Assembly (NCBI GenBank): GCA_025094145.1
Contig: JALLLS010000004.1
Location: 62,001 to 126,000, forward strand
Origin: Spinellus fusiger
Taxonomy: Eukaryota; Mucoromycota; Mucoromycetes; Mucorales; Phycomycetaceae
Direction of reading: 5' to 3'
Length of the DNA: 64,000 nucleotides
The stretch's first letter is position 1. Each line of letters opens with the position of its first letter. Below, piece by piece: positions 22,269 through 33,417 of the stretch. The position numbers and the translations under genes are program-made. The notes under the pieces are model-generated. The model worked only from the letters and a program-made list of their open reading frames with translations. It did not search any database and was not told the origin of the DNA.

Positions 22269-23225
22269 ATGGCTGTAGACAGTGAATATCTCTTTGCTTC
22301 TGGTGTCGCAGGATTGGTGTCGCGTGTATGCACTCATCCTAGTAAGTTAGTTATCCTGGACACGATCCCAACATAAAAACTAACTATCTTCTCAATTTAC
22401 TTAGTTGACACAATCAAGACTCGTATGCAAGTATCAGTATCATCCAACCCATCAAAAAGAGGATTCTGGTTACAAGAAATCCTATTTCACAAGCCAACAA
22501 ATTCATCTTTCTCTGCTTCTTCCCTGTTGTCACTTTACCGAGGATTGCCTGTTACTTTGATTTTTGGTGTTCCTGCTCTTACCGTCTATCTCTCTTGTTA
22601 TGACTACACTAAAACATGGCTTGCAAATAACACACAAAACATGCCTGCTGATGCTATTCTCAACCATATGATATCAGGCGGCACAGCTGAAATTGTGGCT
22701 GGTACACTTTTCACACCTATGGAAGTTCTCAAAAGTCGACTGCAAATAGAAAAACATATCAACCGTGGTACGCCTGCAGTGGATCTTGCACAAAGTATAA
22801 TGAAACGTGAAGGCATCTCTGGGCTCTTCCGGGGCTATGGTATTGGGCTGGCTGTATTTATGCCCTACACAATGGTCTACTTTTCTGTCTACGAGAAGCT
22901 CAAATCGAAAGCAGCCGGTCTGCTAAGGCTGGAATCACAAGATGTTAGCCTGCCCTTTAGTGCTTACTTGATATGTTCGGGATTAGCAAGTACAGTTGGT
23001 ATTGTGGTATCCACTCCCCTTGATATTATCAAGACACGCTGGCAGATTTCCTCTGCTGAAGAAGGTGTTTTGTTTAGAAAGGGTCCAGTGACAATTGCCC
23101 GTGAACTGTGGATAAATGAGGGTGGATGGCGTATATTATTTAGATCATTGGGGGCAAGAATAACCTGGGGAATACCAAGTACTATGATTAGTATGAGTGT
23201 ATTTGAAAAGCTCAAAAGCAGATAG
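22269..23225 (+). CDS. Mitochondrial carrier family (SLC25) protein
   Basis: Two exons, 22269-22341 and 22405-23225, giving about 297 residues, the normal carrier length. All three repeats carry the PX[DE]XX[KR] signature: HPIDTIKTRMQ (spanning the intron), TPMEVLKSRLQ and TPLDIIKTRWQ. The matching even-numbered helix motifs are LYRGLPVTLIFGVPA and LFRGYGIGLAVFMPYT. The product is a six-helix inner-membrane transporter. Motifs alone do not fix the substrate. Contact-point residues near RGLPVTL and RSLGARITW would have to be compared with known subfamilies. No disruption is seen. Confidence 0.93.
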
Positions 23226-23499
23226 ACAGTTCTAGGACACCCATCCACACTCATATTCACTCACACTCATATTCATATTCATACTACTCTCTCTTATTGT
23301 ACTCGATCTGTTCGAACAAAATAATATTCATTTCACAAATACCTAGCCATAATCTTTATTTTAATTTCCATTTTAATTTATAGCATAGACTAATAAATGC
23401 AACTGTGGTAAACTTGTGTGTGTAAAATAGAATGCTTATATGAAGCTCTTTTCTTTTGTGATGTGATTATATGAAACTCACTTTGTGAGCTATTAAGAA

Positions 23500-24351
23500 T
23501 TAAAAGAAGAAGACTGTGACAGCAGCCAAGACTGTGATGGCTAAGCTAGCATGGAATGTAACAGCACCTGTGCTGGATTGAGTATTGGATTTACTGGTGC
23601 TGTTGTGGGTATGAGATACAGAGGCTCTAGCAGCAGCAGCAGCAGCAGTAGGCAAATATGTGGATACTATTTTGTTATTGACACTGGTGCTGGCTACAAC
23701 ATCAGTAAGTGCACTCTCAGAGAAGGGACTATTACTGGGTGCACTAGAGACACTATAGGCTGATCCTGAAGTGCTAACACTGGTTGCTTCAGGGAAGCTA
23801 GACAAGGCCTTGCTCACAGTCTCCAATGCTTTAGTTACAGAGCTGATAACACTTTCTTCTCCTGCCATCTGCTCCACAAGAAGAGCATCTTCTTTTTGAT
23901 CACTGACAGAACCCTTATTATCTTTTTGGTCTTTGCTGTCAGCTTTCTTATGCCTCCCTTTCCATCTTTTTTATCTTTATCATTCTCCTCATCCTCCTCT
24001 TTCTCCTCATCTTCATCGTCTTCATCGCCTTCGTCGCCTTCGTCGTCTTCATCTTTTTCATTGTGGTCATCTTTGTCTTCGTCATCTTCATCATCATCAT
24101 CTTCGTCTCTGTGTTTGCGCTTGATATCCTGTACACTATCGTTGTCCTTATAATGATGACTACTTGCGTTGTATTCATCCACGGATCGGGTGGAGCTCTG
24201 CCATACACTAGCAATGTCCTGGCCTTGCACTTCTTTTTCAGCAGTGCATGCTAAATGATGTATTAGCCATAGTGTCAGAAATACCAGAGTATAACTTACC
24301 ACATGCAACAAGAGTCATTAATAATGCTAATTGGAGGGGAGTAGAACGCAT
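23500..24351 (-). CDS. Acidic, Ser/Thr-rich, probably GPI-anchored secreted protein with an apparent frameshift
   Basis: Start ATG 24349-24351. Exon 1 encodes a signal peptide (MRSTPLQLALLMTLVAC) and is spliced by a 49-nt intron (GTAAGT...TTTAG) to an Asp/Glu-rich stretch (about 24180-23960) of DED/EDEE repeats. Further on, a different frame encodes VEQMAGEESVISSVTKALET, a Ser/Thr/Ala-rich segment with a polyalanine run (PTAAAAAARA), and a hydrophobic tail (FHASLAITVLAAVTVFFF) ending at 23500, typical of a GPI signal. The two halves are in different frames with no GT donor between them. The change maps near an A6 run at about 23963-23968. A single-base indel there would join them, so this is either a recent frameshift or an assembly error. 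No enzymatic domain is seen. Confidence 0.6.
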
Positions 24352-27230
24352 TGATTTAGTAGTAAAATGTAAAAAATAGAATAGAACCCAGGAAAAGAAG
24401 AAGGGTGCTGAAATAAGTGTATGATATCTTGTTATAACTGATATTTATTTGTCTTACTTTATTTGCTTTAGTAGTATGTAATCGACATATTTGATGTCGA
24501 CTATAGAAAATGGAAAGAACATCTTAGACTTCAATAACTCTCTTAAAGCATGATTTGCACTGAGGTTTTGTTTAGGCAGCATTGATTCTAGTGTGTAGTA
24601 TCTATCTGTGCATCTAAAAGAACTCAACTCATTTTCAATTTAACCTATACAATTACAGATATGATTATTATTGATCAAGACTCATACTGTAAGGATCAAT
24701 ACAGGGGGGGGGAGTTTTTTTTTCTAGCTATTTTCCAAGGTCATATCTATACATGTCCTTTCTATTTTACAGGGGCTCATTCTTGCCATTTGAGTTCTTT
24801 TATTTACTTTGAACAGGCGGGTTTTAATGTTTAAGAAATAGTTGAACGGCCTTGCTTTAATTTATTCATTTCAATATTTAGTAAGCCATTATAAGAAAGG
24901 GTAATCCATTCAATGATTGCACGATTAGAAGATTCATAGTAGCATAAAGAACACAATGATTAAAAAAACTATATGCGGTATCTTAGTCTTCTGAGATTTT
25001 TACAGGAGCAGTATGCACCTCCTGTTATTGGACACTTGAAAGAAAGAAACAAATATTACCAAATTACTTATTTTTCTAAATAAATAAATAAAAGTTAATA
25101 AAATAGAATTTTCATGGAAAAGTACATATAGGAATGGTAACTCATATATTTTTTTACTACCTGAACAAATGCTCATGTGTAAATTACAACACTATTCATT
25201 TCTTAAGCAGTGTTGATTGATTCCAATAAATGGGTGCATTGATTCATTTCTTTTTCTAAATAAAAAATTCAATAGAGATGGAGGTCTGCCTATAGCGGTT
25301 TGATACACACTTTCTTTTTTAAAATAAAATAAAAATAAAATGTATATCACAGGAGAAAGTTCTTTTAAATTCTTCAATGGTTTGAAAGAACCTGGAAAAA
25401 AAAACTATAACACACTTGAAAATCACCACCCTCTACTAAACTCTTTAACTAAATTTATTACTTCAATACTATCTAACAGAGTTTTACTATTGTATTATTG
25501 TTGAATACACTAGATTGACATATTCAGTAGAGTTTTAATAATTGATTAGTTATTACTCAATTGCATCTGATGATTATTTATAATATCTATTGTAAAGGTG
25601 ACTACTAGATAGATTATCATATTTTCAAAATTAATGAAAAAACAGCATTGACATTGACATTAATCTGCATTTCCGTGATAACATAATTTGGCAAAATGTC
25701 TTTATGGAATGGATAATTAGTATCTTGGTAGCCTTTTCTACAGCTCTAATAATAAATATCTATAAATTAAAACAATGTCTCCTGCAGTGTAGTTGATTGC
25801 ACAGAACTCTTGGCCATTCTTTCCCTCAATAAATCCAAACTTGTCTTTTGAAATAGCTAAAGATACAAAATATCAATGTACAGATTAATTATCAGTGTCA
25901 AGCATCACCATCAAGTCTTTGATAAGCCTTATTTAAGGTAAACAATAACACAAATAGATGAGTACCTTTAGCTTATCCCATATGAAATGAAGCAAGCTAT
26001 AGCTCTACACCTTTACAAGGGTCATTTATGTCCAGGGCATTGGCATTGTGTCTTTGTAGTGAGTCTCCAGTAAAGTATAACACAAATAGCAATTAGCGTC
26101 TAACTTTTATTCCATTTATTTATTATTTACATTCATACTTTATTTTATGATACTCACAGTCTGGCACATTCCACAGATAAAGAGTTTAGACCTCCAAATA
26201 ATAATAAGCTAATAAAAGTATCAATGACTGTAGATGAGGATTAATTACTAAAGTACTTATTTTCTTTCTGTAGCCGCATTATGGATTGGTTATAGCCTGG
26301 CCCATCTTATATTTAAACTGAGTGTGTCTCTAATCTCTTGAATGTTTATTGATATATATTCATAAAAGTATCAGAACAAGTCTAAAAACACCATGCATAT
26401 TGTAAATATTAAAACAATCTCTTCCCGTGTAGCTTTCTTCCTTTTCTTCAAGCAGGTAAATAGGTACACAAACACTGACTCTACTGTAGACTTCAATTAG
26501 TACTTATATATAGTCAATATCTTGTGGAAGTGACTGCCTTGATACTCAATAACCTTGAGCAGTGGATGCCTAAAGATAGAAAGAAAGAAAGAAAGAAATA
26601 GTAACTTCTTGCCCTTTTGAATGCAGACGAAATCTCATGATAGATTACAACACATTCATGATAAATGTATTATACTATTGGCCATTATCGTTGTCCTTTT
26701 CAATTGCTATAGTCTGTTATTCATTAATTGAGCTCTCTTATTGAATAAAGATGAATACTAGGACCTGTCTGTCAATATCTATTTCTAGCCAATTAAGTCT
26801 TACTTTTTTCTATTGTTCAGTTTCTGTCATTTGTTTTATCTTTCTACTCTTTTGTATCCTCAGATGGACTGTTTAAACCTCAGCCTATTGTTTAGTTTGA
26901 ATCTTTCAGGCCATACTACCTTCTTGGTATACTGAGTTTTAAATTGAACACTCAACTCTTCATGGTGATAACATATAGTCATCTTAACTATACTCATCTG
27001 CATTGATAAGATATTCATACCATTGGCTGCTTCCATGATTATTAAGCAGATATCCTGTGATTAGCCATGGTGGATGAGTCATCTGGGATTTATTGAATAG
27101 AGCTGACTTCCTGGTGGGATTGGATCGACAGGATAAAGCAAGATATAAATAACCAAATAAATGGCCAACAAAAGAAGAAAAAAGCTTATTTCTTTTCTAC
27201 CCTTTCTTTCTTTTTTAACTTGCTCGTAGA
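24352..27230. other. 2.9-kb AT-rich gene desert
   Basis: No gene, RNA or intact element recognised. It includes a G8T9 junction at about 24704-24721, a GAAA run at about 26575-26597 and many TTAT/AAAT runs. It may contain decayed repeats. Confidence 0.55.
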
Positions 27231-27733
27231 ATGACAGCTGAAGATCATGTAGATAATTTCTCCATTCACGGAAACAGTATTTCCGAGGTAATGAATAAGC
27301 AATAGTGCAATGGTTTCCAAGATAGTCCCTATTATTATCAAGGCAAGATGGAGTGATGATGGAGTGTGTTTTAGGTGTATGACATTCCTCTTGCCATTGT
27401 CAACCGACCGATTCCTTCTCAGATCGACCGCTCTAAAGTAGAAGAGATGAAGAAGAAGTTGGAGAGTGAAAAGAGTGGCGATCTTACACCTATTGTAAGC
27501 CTGGAGTCTTTTTCTTTTTCTTTTTCTTTTTATCCTACAGTATCTAACGTGGTGGGTTCTAGGACATACACCATATAGAATATAAAGGACAAGATTACTA
27601 CTTTGCACTTGGTGGCTGTCATCGGTGGGCAGCACATAAAGAACTAGGAAAAGAGACGATCAAAGGAAAATTGATCAAAACACCTCCAAGTGTAATGAAT
27701 GTATATCTTGGTTCTTCTTCACCTTTTAAGTGA
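27231..27733 (+). CDS. SRX1: Sulfiredoxin
   Basis: Three exons (27231-27287, 27375-27494, 27563-27733) encode 115 residues, in the normal range for sulfiredoxin. The conserved order is clear: YDIPLAIVNRPIPSQID, KVEEMKKKL, LTPIDIHHIEYKGQDYYF, the active-site block LGGCHRWAAHKELG with the catalytic Cys, KGKLIKTPP and VYLGSSSPFK. The enzyme uses ATP to reduce cysteine sulfinic acid in 2-Cys peroxiredoxins and restores them after peroxide stress. The third exon was placed at TTCTAG|GAC because this gives PID, which the family has, and avoids the stop that follows the nearer acceptor at 27540. Confidence 0.93.
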
Positions 27734-28200
27734 GAAGGATGTGTCTAGAAGATACTGCTTCACAATCTATACCTATTACAACTTATTCTCCTGTATTCAT
27801 AATAAATGAAATAAACACACCCACTCTTGACTGTCTATTGAATGATATGAAATTAAATGTATCGAGTTCAAGGAAAGAGAGACAGTAAGAAATCCACCCT
27901 CCATCTGTCCTTGTTTGTTTTTTTAGTCGACTGTATACCAAGTTACTGAATGCCTTGCCGTCTTTCACTCTCCTACAAGTTGTTCTATTCAATACTAAAG
28001 AAATAGAATAAATACATGGGAAGAAAAACACAACCCTCTTAACAAAAACACAGCAAGCACCTATGCATGTAATGACTGCATCATTTCTTTCTTAGGATGT
28101 GGACGAATGGGACACTCTTTACCCTATTAGCCATGAAAAACTAAGGATCCTACTGCTATTGATCAGAGTGTGACGGGTATTTTAATCAGTGGATAACACT

Positions 28201-29001
28201 ATGAAAAGTGTTTTCATCTGCATTTCATTCATTTCTATTATTCCATGCTGGTACTTGTCCAAAGTAAATATACAACACAGTCTAATAAATGTCATACTGT
28301 ACTTTATAAAGCTGGATTCTATTGAGCCATTTCTAAAGGCCTATCCAAAGCAGGCTGTTCTTCTTCGGCACGTGTATCTGGATCTCACTCTAGGTAAGAA
28401 AGAAAGAAAGAAAGAAAGAAAGAATGTGGATGAAAGGAGAGGAAGCTTAATTTCCAGGGTATGTTTTAGAAAAGGCACGGAAAGAAGTCAAAGTACGCCA
28501 AGTAGATGTTCTAGAAATGTGTGTATTACTAACACATGAGCCAAGTACACCGGTAAATAAGCTTATATATTTATATTTATATTTATATATATTTATATTT
28601 ACATATATATTAAACATGTCTTTTATTATTATTATTATTATCATTAGTTGAATCAAAGACATATCATAGTACCTATTCATCAAGAGACTGTTCTGTCTTT
28701 AAAACGGTAGATTGTGCAGAACCCAATGCATGGGATTCTTTCTATAAGGCTATGTATTTATGCCGTTGTTAGTCTCTCTCATATCTTTGCTGCCTTGACA
28801 GAGGCAGGTATCTCCAATGAAGTCAATGGTACCTTGCCAACGTAGGTGTTGATATTCGTGCTTATAGACACCCTTCTCACCCTCCCCTTTTATTGCATTG
28901 TCATGGGCAGTCAGATTACACTTGCCATTGTCTCTCAAGACTCTACTACAGTCTACTACCATGTAGGAAAGGGCCTTGTAGCCCCCAAAGACAGAGAATA
29001 A
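28201..29001 (+). CDS. SEN15: tRNA-splicing endonuclease subunit Sen15
   Basis: At least five exons, ending at TAA 28999-29001. The recognisable parts are: LDSIEPFLKAYPKQAVLLRH and VYLDLTL (to 28393); EKARKEVKVRQVDVLEMCVL (about 28470-28552); LNQRHIIVPIHQETVLSLKR (28648-28706); LSHIFAALTEAGISNEVNG (28773-28841); and ITLAIVSQDSTTVYYHVGKG followed by LVAPKDRE (28911-29001). The last block is the strongest Sen15 signature (LAIVDxDSTxVYYxxxxGLVPPK). Sen15 is a structural subunit of the heterotetrameric endonuclease that removes tRNA introns. The N-terminus is uncertain: an open stretch with DVDEWDTLYPISHEKL at 28099-28146 might be an upstream exon, but I could not splice it in frame. Exon 2 has two possible acceptors (28457 and 28469). 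The second fits the family better. Confidence 0.78.
28395..28424. repeat. GAAA microsatellite in a Sen15 intron
   Basis: About seven GAAA units immediately after the donor of the first supported Sen15 intron. Confidence 0.8.
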
Positions 29002-29059
29002 ACATTGTCTAGTGTAGTGTAGCCTATAGTATAGTATAGCATAGTATTATTTTATCTTA

Positions 29060-29803
29060 TTATAGTATGTGCCCTGTTCTTTTGACTGTCTTTACTAAAG
29101 CAACACTACCCACTGCTAGTAAGAGTGAATCAAGCACTCCAATCTCCTGTACAGCTCTGACTGTATAATGTCCAGGGTGTGCTAAATAAGCCTTTGCATG
29201 AGCCCATAGTTGTCCAGCAGAAGCCATTGTGAAGACTAAAAGAGCAGAGTGTTCAGAGGCTATTCTTCTTTCCTTGAGTGTCAGTCCAGCCAATATACCA
29301 AGAGCAAGATGCATTATGCCAATGGTACGAAATTGATCTGCAGTGAGAGCAAGTGCATGATCGTTGTTCCATTGGGAGGAAGCAGTGTAGCGCCTGACTG
29401 CAGTCACTGGACTTTTAAGCAGTACACGGGCTGCACCAAGGTGATAAAGTAGATGGATGATCAATGGTAAGTTGTTATTTCGAAATATAAAATGTACAGC
29501 ACAGGTGAATAGCGAATGAAATGTCCAGCGAGTGGAAGGGAGGAATTCTGTACTCACAGGCACAGAACTCTCAGGAATCATCTCTGTAGAAGCAGATGTT
29601 TCTGGAGGATCAGTGACTGTCCACTGGCCAGGGTGGTGTTCATGCTGATGAGTGGGGAGGTCAGAGATGAGGGGCAATGGAGACTGAGAAGGTGCTTCAG
29701 TGGGTGAGCCAGGCGAAGAAACACTCTCTACCCTAAAACTAGACGGCAGAGAAATACGCGGTGAAGGGGAATGAGAGTCAGTTTCCCACACATGAACAGA
29801 CAT
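29060..29803 (-). CDS. Predicted multi-span membrane protein, unknown
   Basis: Start ATG 29801-29803. The N-terminal 100 residues are Ser/Pro/Thr-rich and polar (SHSPSPRISLPSSF, TDPPETSASTEMIP). The C-terminal 150 residues contain several hydrophobic segments: LPLIIHLLYHLGAARVLL, TIGIMHLALGILAGLTL, SALLVFTMASAGQLWA and LDSLLLAVGSVALVKTV. The size and three- or four-helix layout recall small ER membrane proteins such as the Erg28 group, but I see no diagnostic motif, so no function is assigned. A GTGAGT near 29565 could be a donor, and the segment 29480-29565 could be intronic. Confidence 0.6.
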   Translation of the reverse strand: MSVHVWETDSHSPSPRISLPSSFRVESVSSPGSPTEAPSQSPLPLISDLPTHQHEHHPGQWTVTDPPETSASTEMIPESSVPVSTEFLPSTRWTFHSLFTCAVHFIFRNNNLPLIIHLLYHLGAARVLLKSPVTAVRRYTASSQWNNDHALALTADQFRTIGIMHLALGILAGLTLKERRIASEHSALLVFTMASAGQLWAHAKAYLAHPGHYTVRAVQEIGVLDSLLLAVGSVALVKTVKRTGHIL

Positions 29804-30001
29804 AACAAGAGAACAGAACACCAAAAATTCACATGAAAGTCCAATACATTTCCAGTGGAATAAAAGTCCTTCGCCTAATGCCCTCAGCTTATTATTGTGT
29901 AGATTATGTTTGTTTGTTTTTGTATATGCCCATGTCGTGTATGAATCAATCACCACTGCACACTGATTGTCTATGATATACACTAGGCAAGTCTCAAGCT
30001 T

Positions 30002-30054
30002 ATAGTGATTCGTCTATCTTTTTCATCCATAGCAAAAGATAGACGAATCACTAT
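30002..30054. repeat. Perfect 21-bp hairpin
   Basis: The arms 30002-30022 and 30034-30054 are exact reverse complements (ATAGTGATTCGTCTATCTTTT) with an 11-nt loop. It lies in the spacer upstream of the membrane-protein gene. No gene is associated with it. Confidence 0.95.
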
Positions 30055-30276
30055 TCTCTGCTTAACAGACAGACAAAGAAGAAGAAGAAAAAGAGGACAT
30101 GGTGATGCTATATCAAGGAGATCCATTAAAGGAATGATTTACAGAAGCATACCCAGTAAATTCGCAACATTGTATTGACTATTTTTCATAGAACAGTGGG
30201 GCTTAAAAGGAAACACATTCTACACATACAAGAGACTTCTTTATTCAATGGCAAAAAGGCTTATAATAAAACAAGA

Positions 30277-30520
30277 TCAAACGTGCGTCTGCCGGGATTT
30301 CAATGAAGATTCCAAAGCAAGCCTGTGTGAATAGGCCTTGGATAGGGTGAACATGTGTGACTTTTGTCTTTCTACTCCAAGGCCCTGACCCACGCCATCC
30401 TCCAACGAGTCCACTTGATCCGTGAATAGTAGGGCTGTTCTGAATTGAGTGTGCACAGTTACATGTCTCGATCTCACCTTGGTGCTGTGAATGAGGTTAT
30501 CAGCAACATAGGCGTCGGCA
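30277..30520 (-). CDS. Possible small gene, C-terminal exon, unknown
   Basis: An open frame of about 80 codons (AYVADNLIHSTK ... HVTVHTQFRTALLFTDQVDS ... HMFTLSKAYSHRLALES) ends at 30277. An AATAAA follows about 30 bp downstream on the same strand. Codon choice (many GCC, ACC, AAG, CTC) looks like the real genes here. No upstream exon or ATG could be fixed, and an overlapping frame on the plus strand (30463-30645) is also open, so the coding strand is not certain. No domain recognised. Confidence 0.3.
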
Positions 30521-30835
30521 TCTTAATAGAAGCAGACGTCTGTGTAGAGAAGACTGTGCACCATCTCCACGTGAATCATTACGGAGTCATTCTGAAATGT
30601 TTCCTATCCCTCCTCTCATTCCTTCAATTTTCAGGGAAGATGAATTAGTCAGTGTCCTGTGGCGAATCCTCAAAAAGACAGTCCACAACCATCAGGAATC
30701 TATTGAATAAAAAGGCACTTTATGGGCTAGGTCTTTCTTTGCTTGGAAATGACATGTGTGCAATGTCACCTCATTTCCACTGCTGTCCTTTCTGTGTCTG
30801 GCATTAGAAGTCTTGCCCAAATAGAGGATGCTTCT

Positions 30836-30931
30836 TCTTTTTATTATGTTTTCTTTCTTTCTTTTTTCTTTCTTTCTATTTTCAGGTAGAGGCTACAGCC
30901 ATAAAGAAAGAAAGAAAACATAATAAAAAGA
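30836..30931. repeat. Perfect 29-bp inverted repeat, 38-bp spacer
   Basis: The arms 30836-30864 and 30903-30931 are exact reverse complements. The core is TTATTATGTTTTCTTTC. They flank a 38-bp spacer that contains TTTTCAG and AGGCTACAGCC. The arms are partly simple sequence (CTTT), but the match extends through TTATTATG, so it is not just microsatellite symmetry. Confidence 0.92.
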
Positions 30932-31818
30932 CAGTAGTAGTACATGTACATGTTTATTAATTAATAAATTAGCCCTGAATTTGAAAAAGACTAACAAATC
31001 CAAGCCTAGTTTGCAAACAGACTTTTGTGTTTGTCGAATAAGGCAACTGGGACTTGTTCTGTGGAGAGAACTTTGGTCCACATTATGCATGAGCAAATTC
31101 AACTCATTAGAGTTTCTTGTGTCCATTTATATTACTATGAAATCTCATCTTTAGCAGTTGAGTACATTGCTATGCCATTGCACTCTTCAGGACATACTAT
31201 GGGATTGAGATGAGATATAGAAGAAGATGGGTTGAATAAGTATATTAAAGCAAACACACCACACAACTACGCTATGAACGCAGACTATCCATTCAACATG
31301 TGAATAATGAATCCATTGATACTATGAAGCTATACAATTTATAATAAACATGCTACAGGGATGAAAATGCTAAAGAAACTAAATATAAACTAGCAGATGA
31401 TCTCTATTCTCTCACTTTACAGTAGGGATGGCATAGAGACAAGTCTATTTTTCATAAACATTTCGTATCTCTTTGACTGTACAACTGTGCATTCTTTCAT
31501 AAAGGCTATGTATTTAAACATATCTGTAGTTCAGAGTCTAAACATTAGCAGAATAATTGAAAATCCTTCAAATAGACTGTGCCATTCTCTCTTATAGGTG
31601 TACGATCCTTCTTTCTTTCGGAAATCGGTCTATTCATATGAGTACCAATGTCAGTATGAATACAAGTTCCATGGTCTTTTGTGATGCATTGGCTATAATC
31701 ATTGGTTTTATTTAGCAGGAATTCATATGAATGGGGGTTTATGTACTTTGGAGATGCCAAATAAGTTAGAATTGAGAAGAAGAAGGGGAGGTAACGTGTA
31801 GGTTGGCAATGATACGTT
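30932..31818. other. Spacer downstream of the GGPP synthase
   Basis: No gene I can support. A plus-strand open frame at 31025-31213 has no recognised similarity. Confidence 0.45.
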
Positions 31819-33271
31819 TTATGCCGAGTCCTGTTCTTTTTCCACATGTAGCATGGACATAATCTTCTCCAGTATAGGATTGCCTCCCAATTCCTCAATT
31901 TCCTGGAGAATACCCTTCTCCATCTTGGACATATAAGCAAGTGAATAATTAAAACTGCCTGTCTTCTCAATCAACTCGACTGCAAACTTCTTAAGTTCAA
32001 TACAAGAACTCTTTTTTCTGAGAATATTAATCAGTTGGTGGTTCTTGGGGTCTGCTAGGATAGAGTGGATAATAGGAAAAGAGAACTTTCCCTCTGTTAA
32101 ATCTTCACAGAAGCCTTTGTTATCTGTGTACTAATAAAGTCAGTTGAGTCAAGGGTCATTCTACTTACTGCAGTGGATTGAAGATTCATATAGTCATCAC
32201 GGACTTGAAAGTGAATACCAATGTTCTCTACTAATGGTATGTAATCCCTAATAGCATATAAATAAACACTCCATGGAAGAGATAACAAACCTCTTGGAAT
32301 GACCTGCTTCTTGCATCAATTTCACAGCAAGACGAAGAAGACCTCCTGTCTCTATAGAAGAAATTCATACTTCTGATCCATAGAACATGGAGTACTTACT
32401 GTTATTCACCATCTCAATGAATTCACTTTCTGAGGGACATAAAAGACTGTCTCTCCAAAACAATTCCATGCCTAAATATAAAGGCAATGAGAGATGGCTC
32501 TTTCACATTTTGTTCATCTTGTTCATCTTATGACACTCTAAAAGAGCTCTCTTTCATGTTGATATATTTCTATAATATACCTTGTCCCTTGTGAAGATTC
32601 ACAAGTTCATCTAAATACAGTAAAAGAGCCACCCTCTGTCAGTACCAGCGCATGACCATAAAAAGGCCATCTCAAACCGAGTAGGCTCTATCTCCTTGGC
32701 AACCTACCTGTATATATGTTGACCATGTTGATGTTATTGAGTTTGTTCAATTCAGCAAGGGCAAGAAAGTACACATAGTTGGCACAATTGATTGTCTGGG
32801 GAATGCCATAGACATGATGGGCCACGGGATAACCACGGCGCAGTATGGAGCCATCCTCCACATCATCAATTCTAAACAGCACACACACACACACACAAAC
32901 ACACCATAAAATAGATGAGTTGGGGCTATCCATTCATTGAGGATGAGGGTGAAGGGTGTGACTTACAAAAGACTCGCACTATGCAGCATCTCGATGATAC
33001 GGGTGATAACGTCTAATGCAGGTTTTGGAACTTTGATCCAGTAATCAAAGGCCTCAATCATTTTGGAGCGTATATCTTTGCCTGGGTGGGAGCATAGATA
33101 ACGAAAAGGCTCTAGAAGAATCTAGATCGGGTTGTTTTAATTGACAGACCTATCAGTACATTCTACCTCTTCTTGAGTCTTATTTATTGTTGGTTGGGGA
33201 GTTTGGAGGGAAATATCACCACGATTGGCAGTGGATGTATGTTTTTTGTTGGCTAATGTCAGGGTTAGCAT
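31819..33271 (-). CDS. carG: Geranylgeranyl diphosphate synthase
   Basis: Eight exons on the minus strand: 33271-33167, 33121-32967, 32871-32708, 32610-32581, 32471-32400, 32351-32291, 32247-32169 and 32130-31819. Every junction keeps the frame and the product is 325 residues, normal for this class. Motifs are [20 protein letters not shown], the first Asp-rich motif [57 protein letters not shown] and the second Asp-rich motif [12 protein letters not shown]. The short-chain residues typical of farnesyl synthases are absent. The enzyme condenses FPP with IPP to give GGPP for carotenoids, trisporoids and protein prenylation. In Mucorales the carotenogenic enzyme is called carG. Whether this is that paralogue cannot be settled here. 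Confidence 0.95.
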
Positions 33272-33417
33272 GCTATCGATAAGAAGGATGGAGAGAGGAG
33301 ATAGATGAGAAAAGCAGCAATCTTTTATACTTTTGGAATTATTTGGGTGGGAGGGACATTGCAGTGAAAAGGATTGGGCAAATGTATGGTCTAGTGTCAC
33401 TTATTTAGGGACCCCCT

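Noticed and set aside
23896..24254. Serine-rich or histidine-rich plus-strand frames
   Set aside because: They are the antisense of the Asp/Glu-rich exon of the minus-strand secreted protein.
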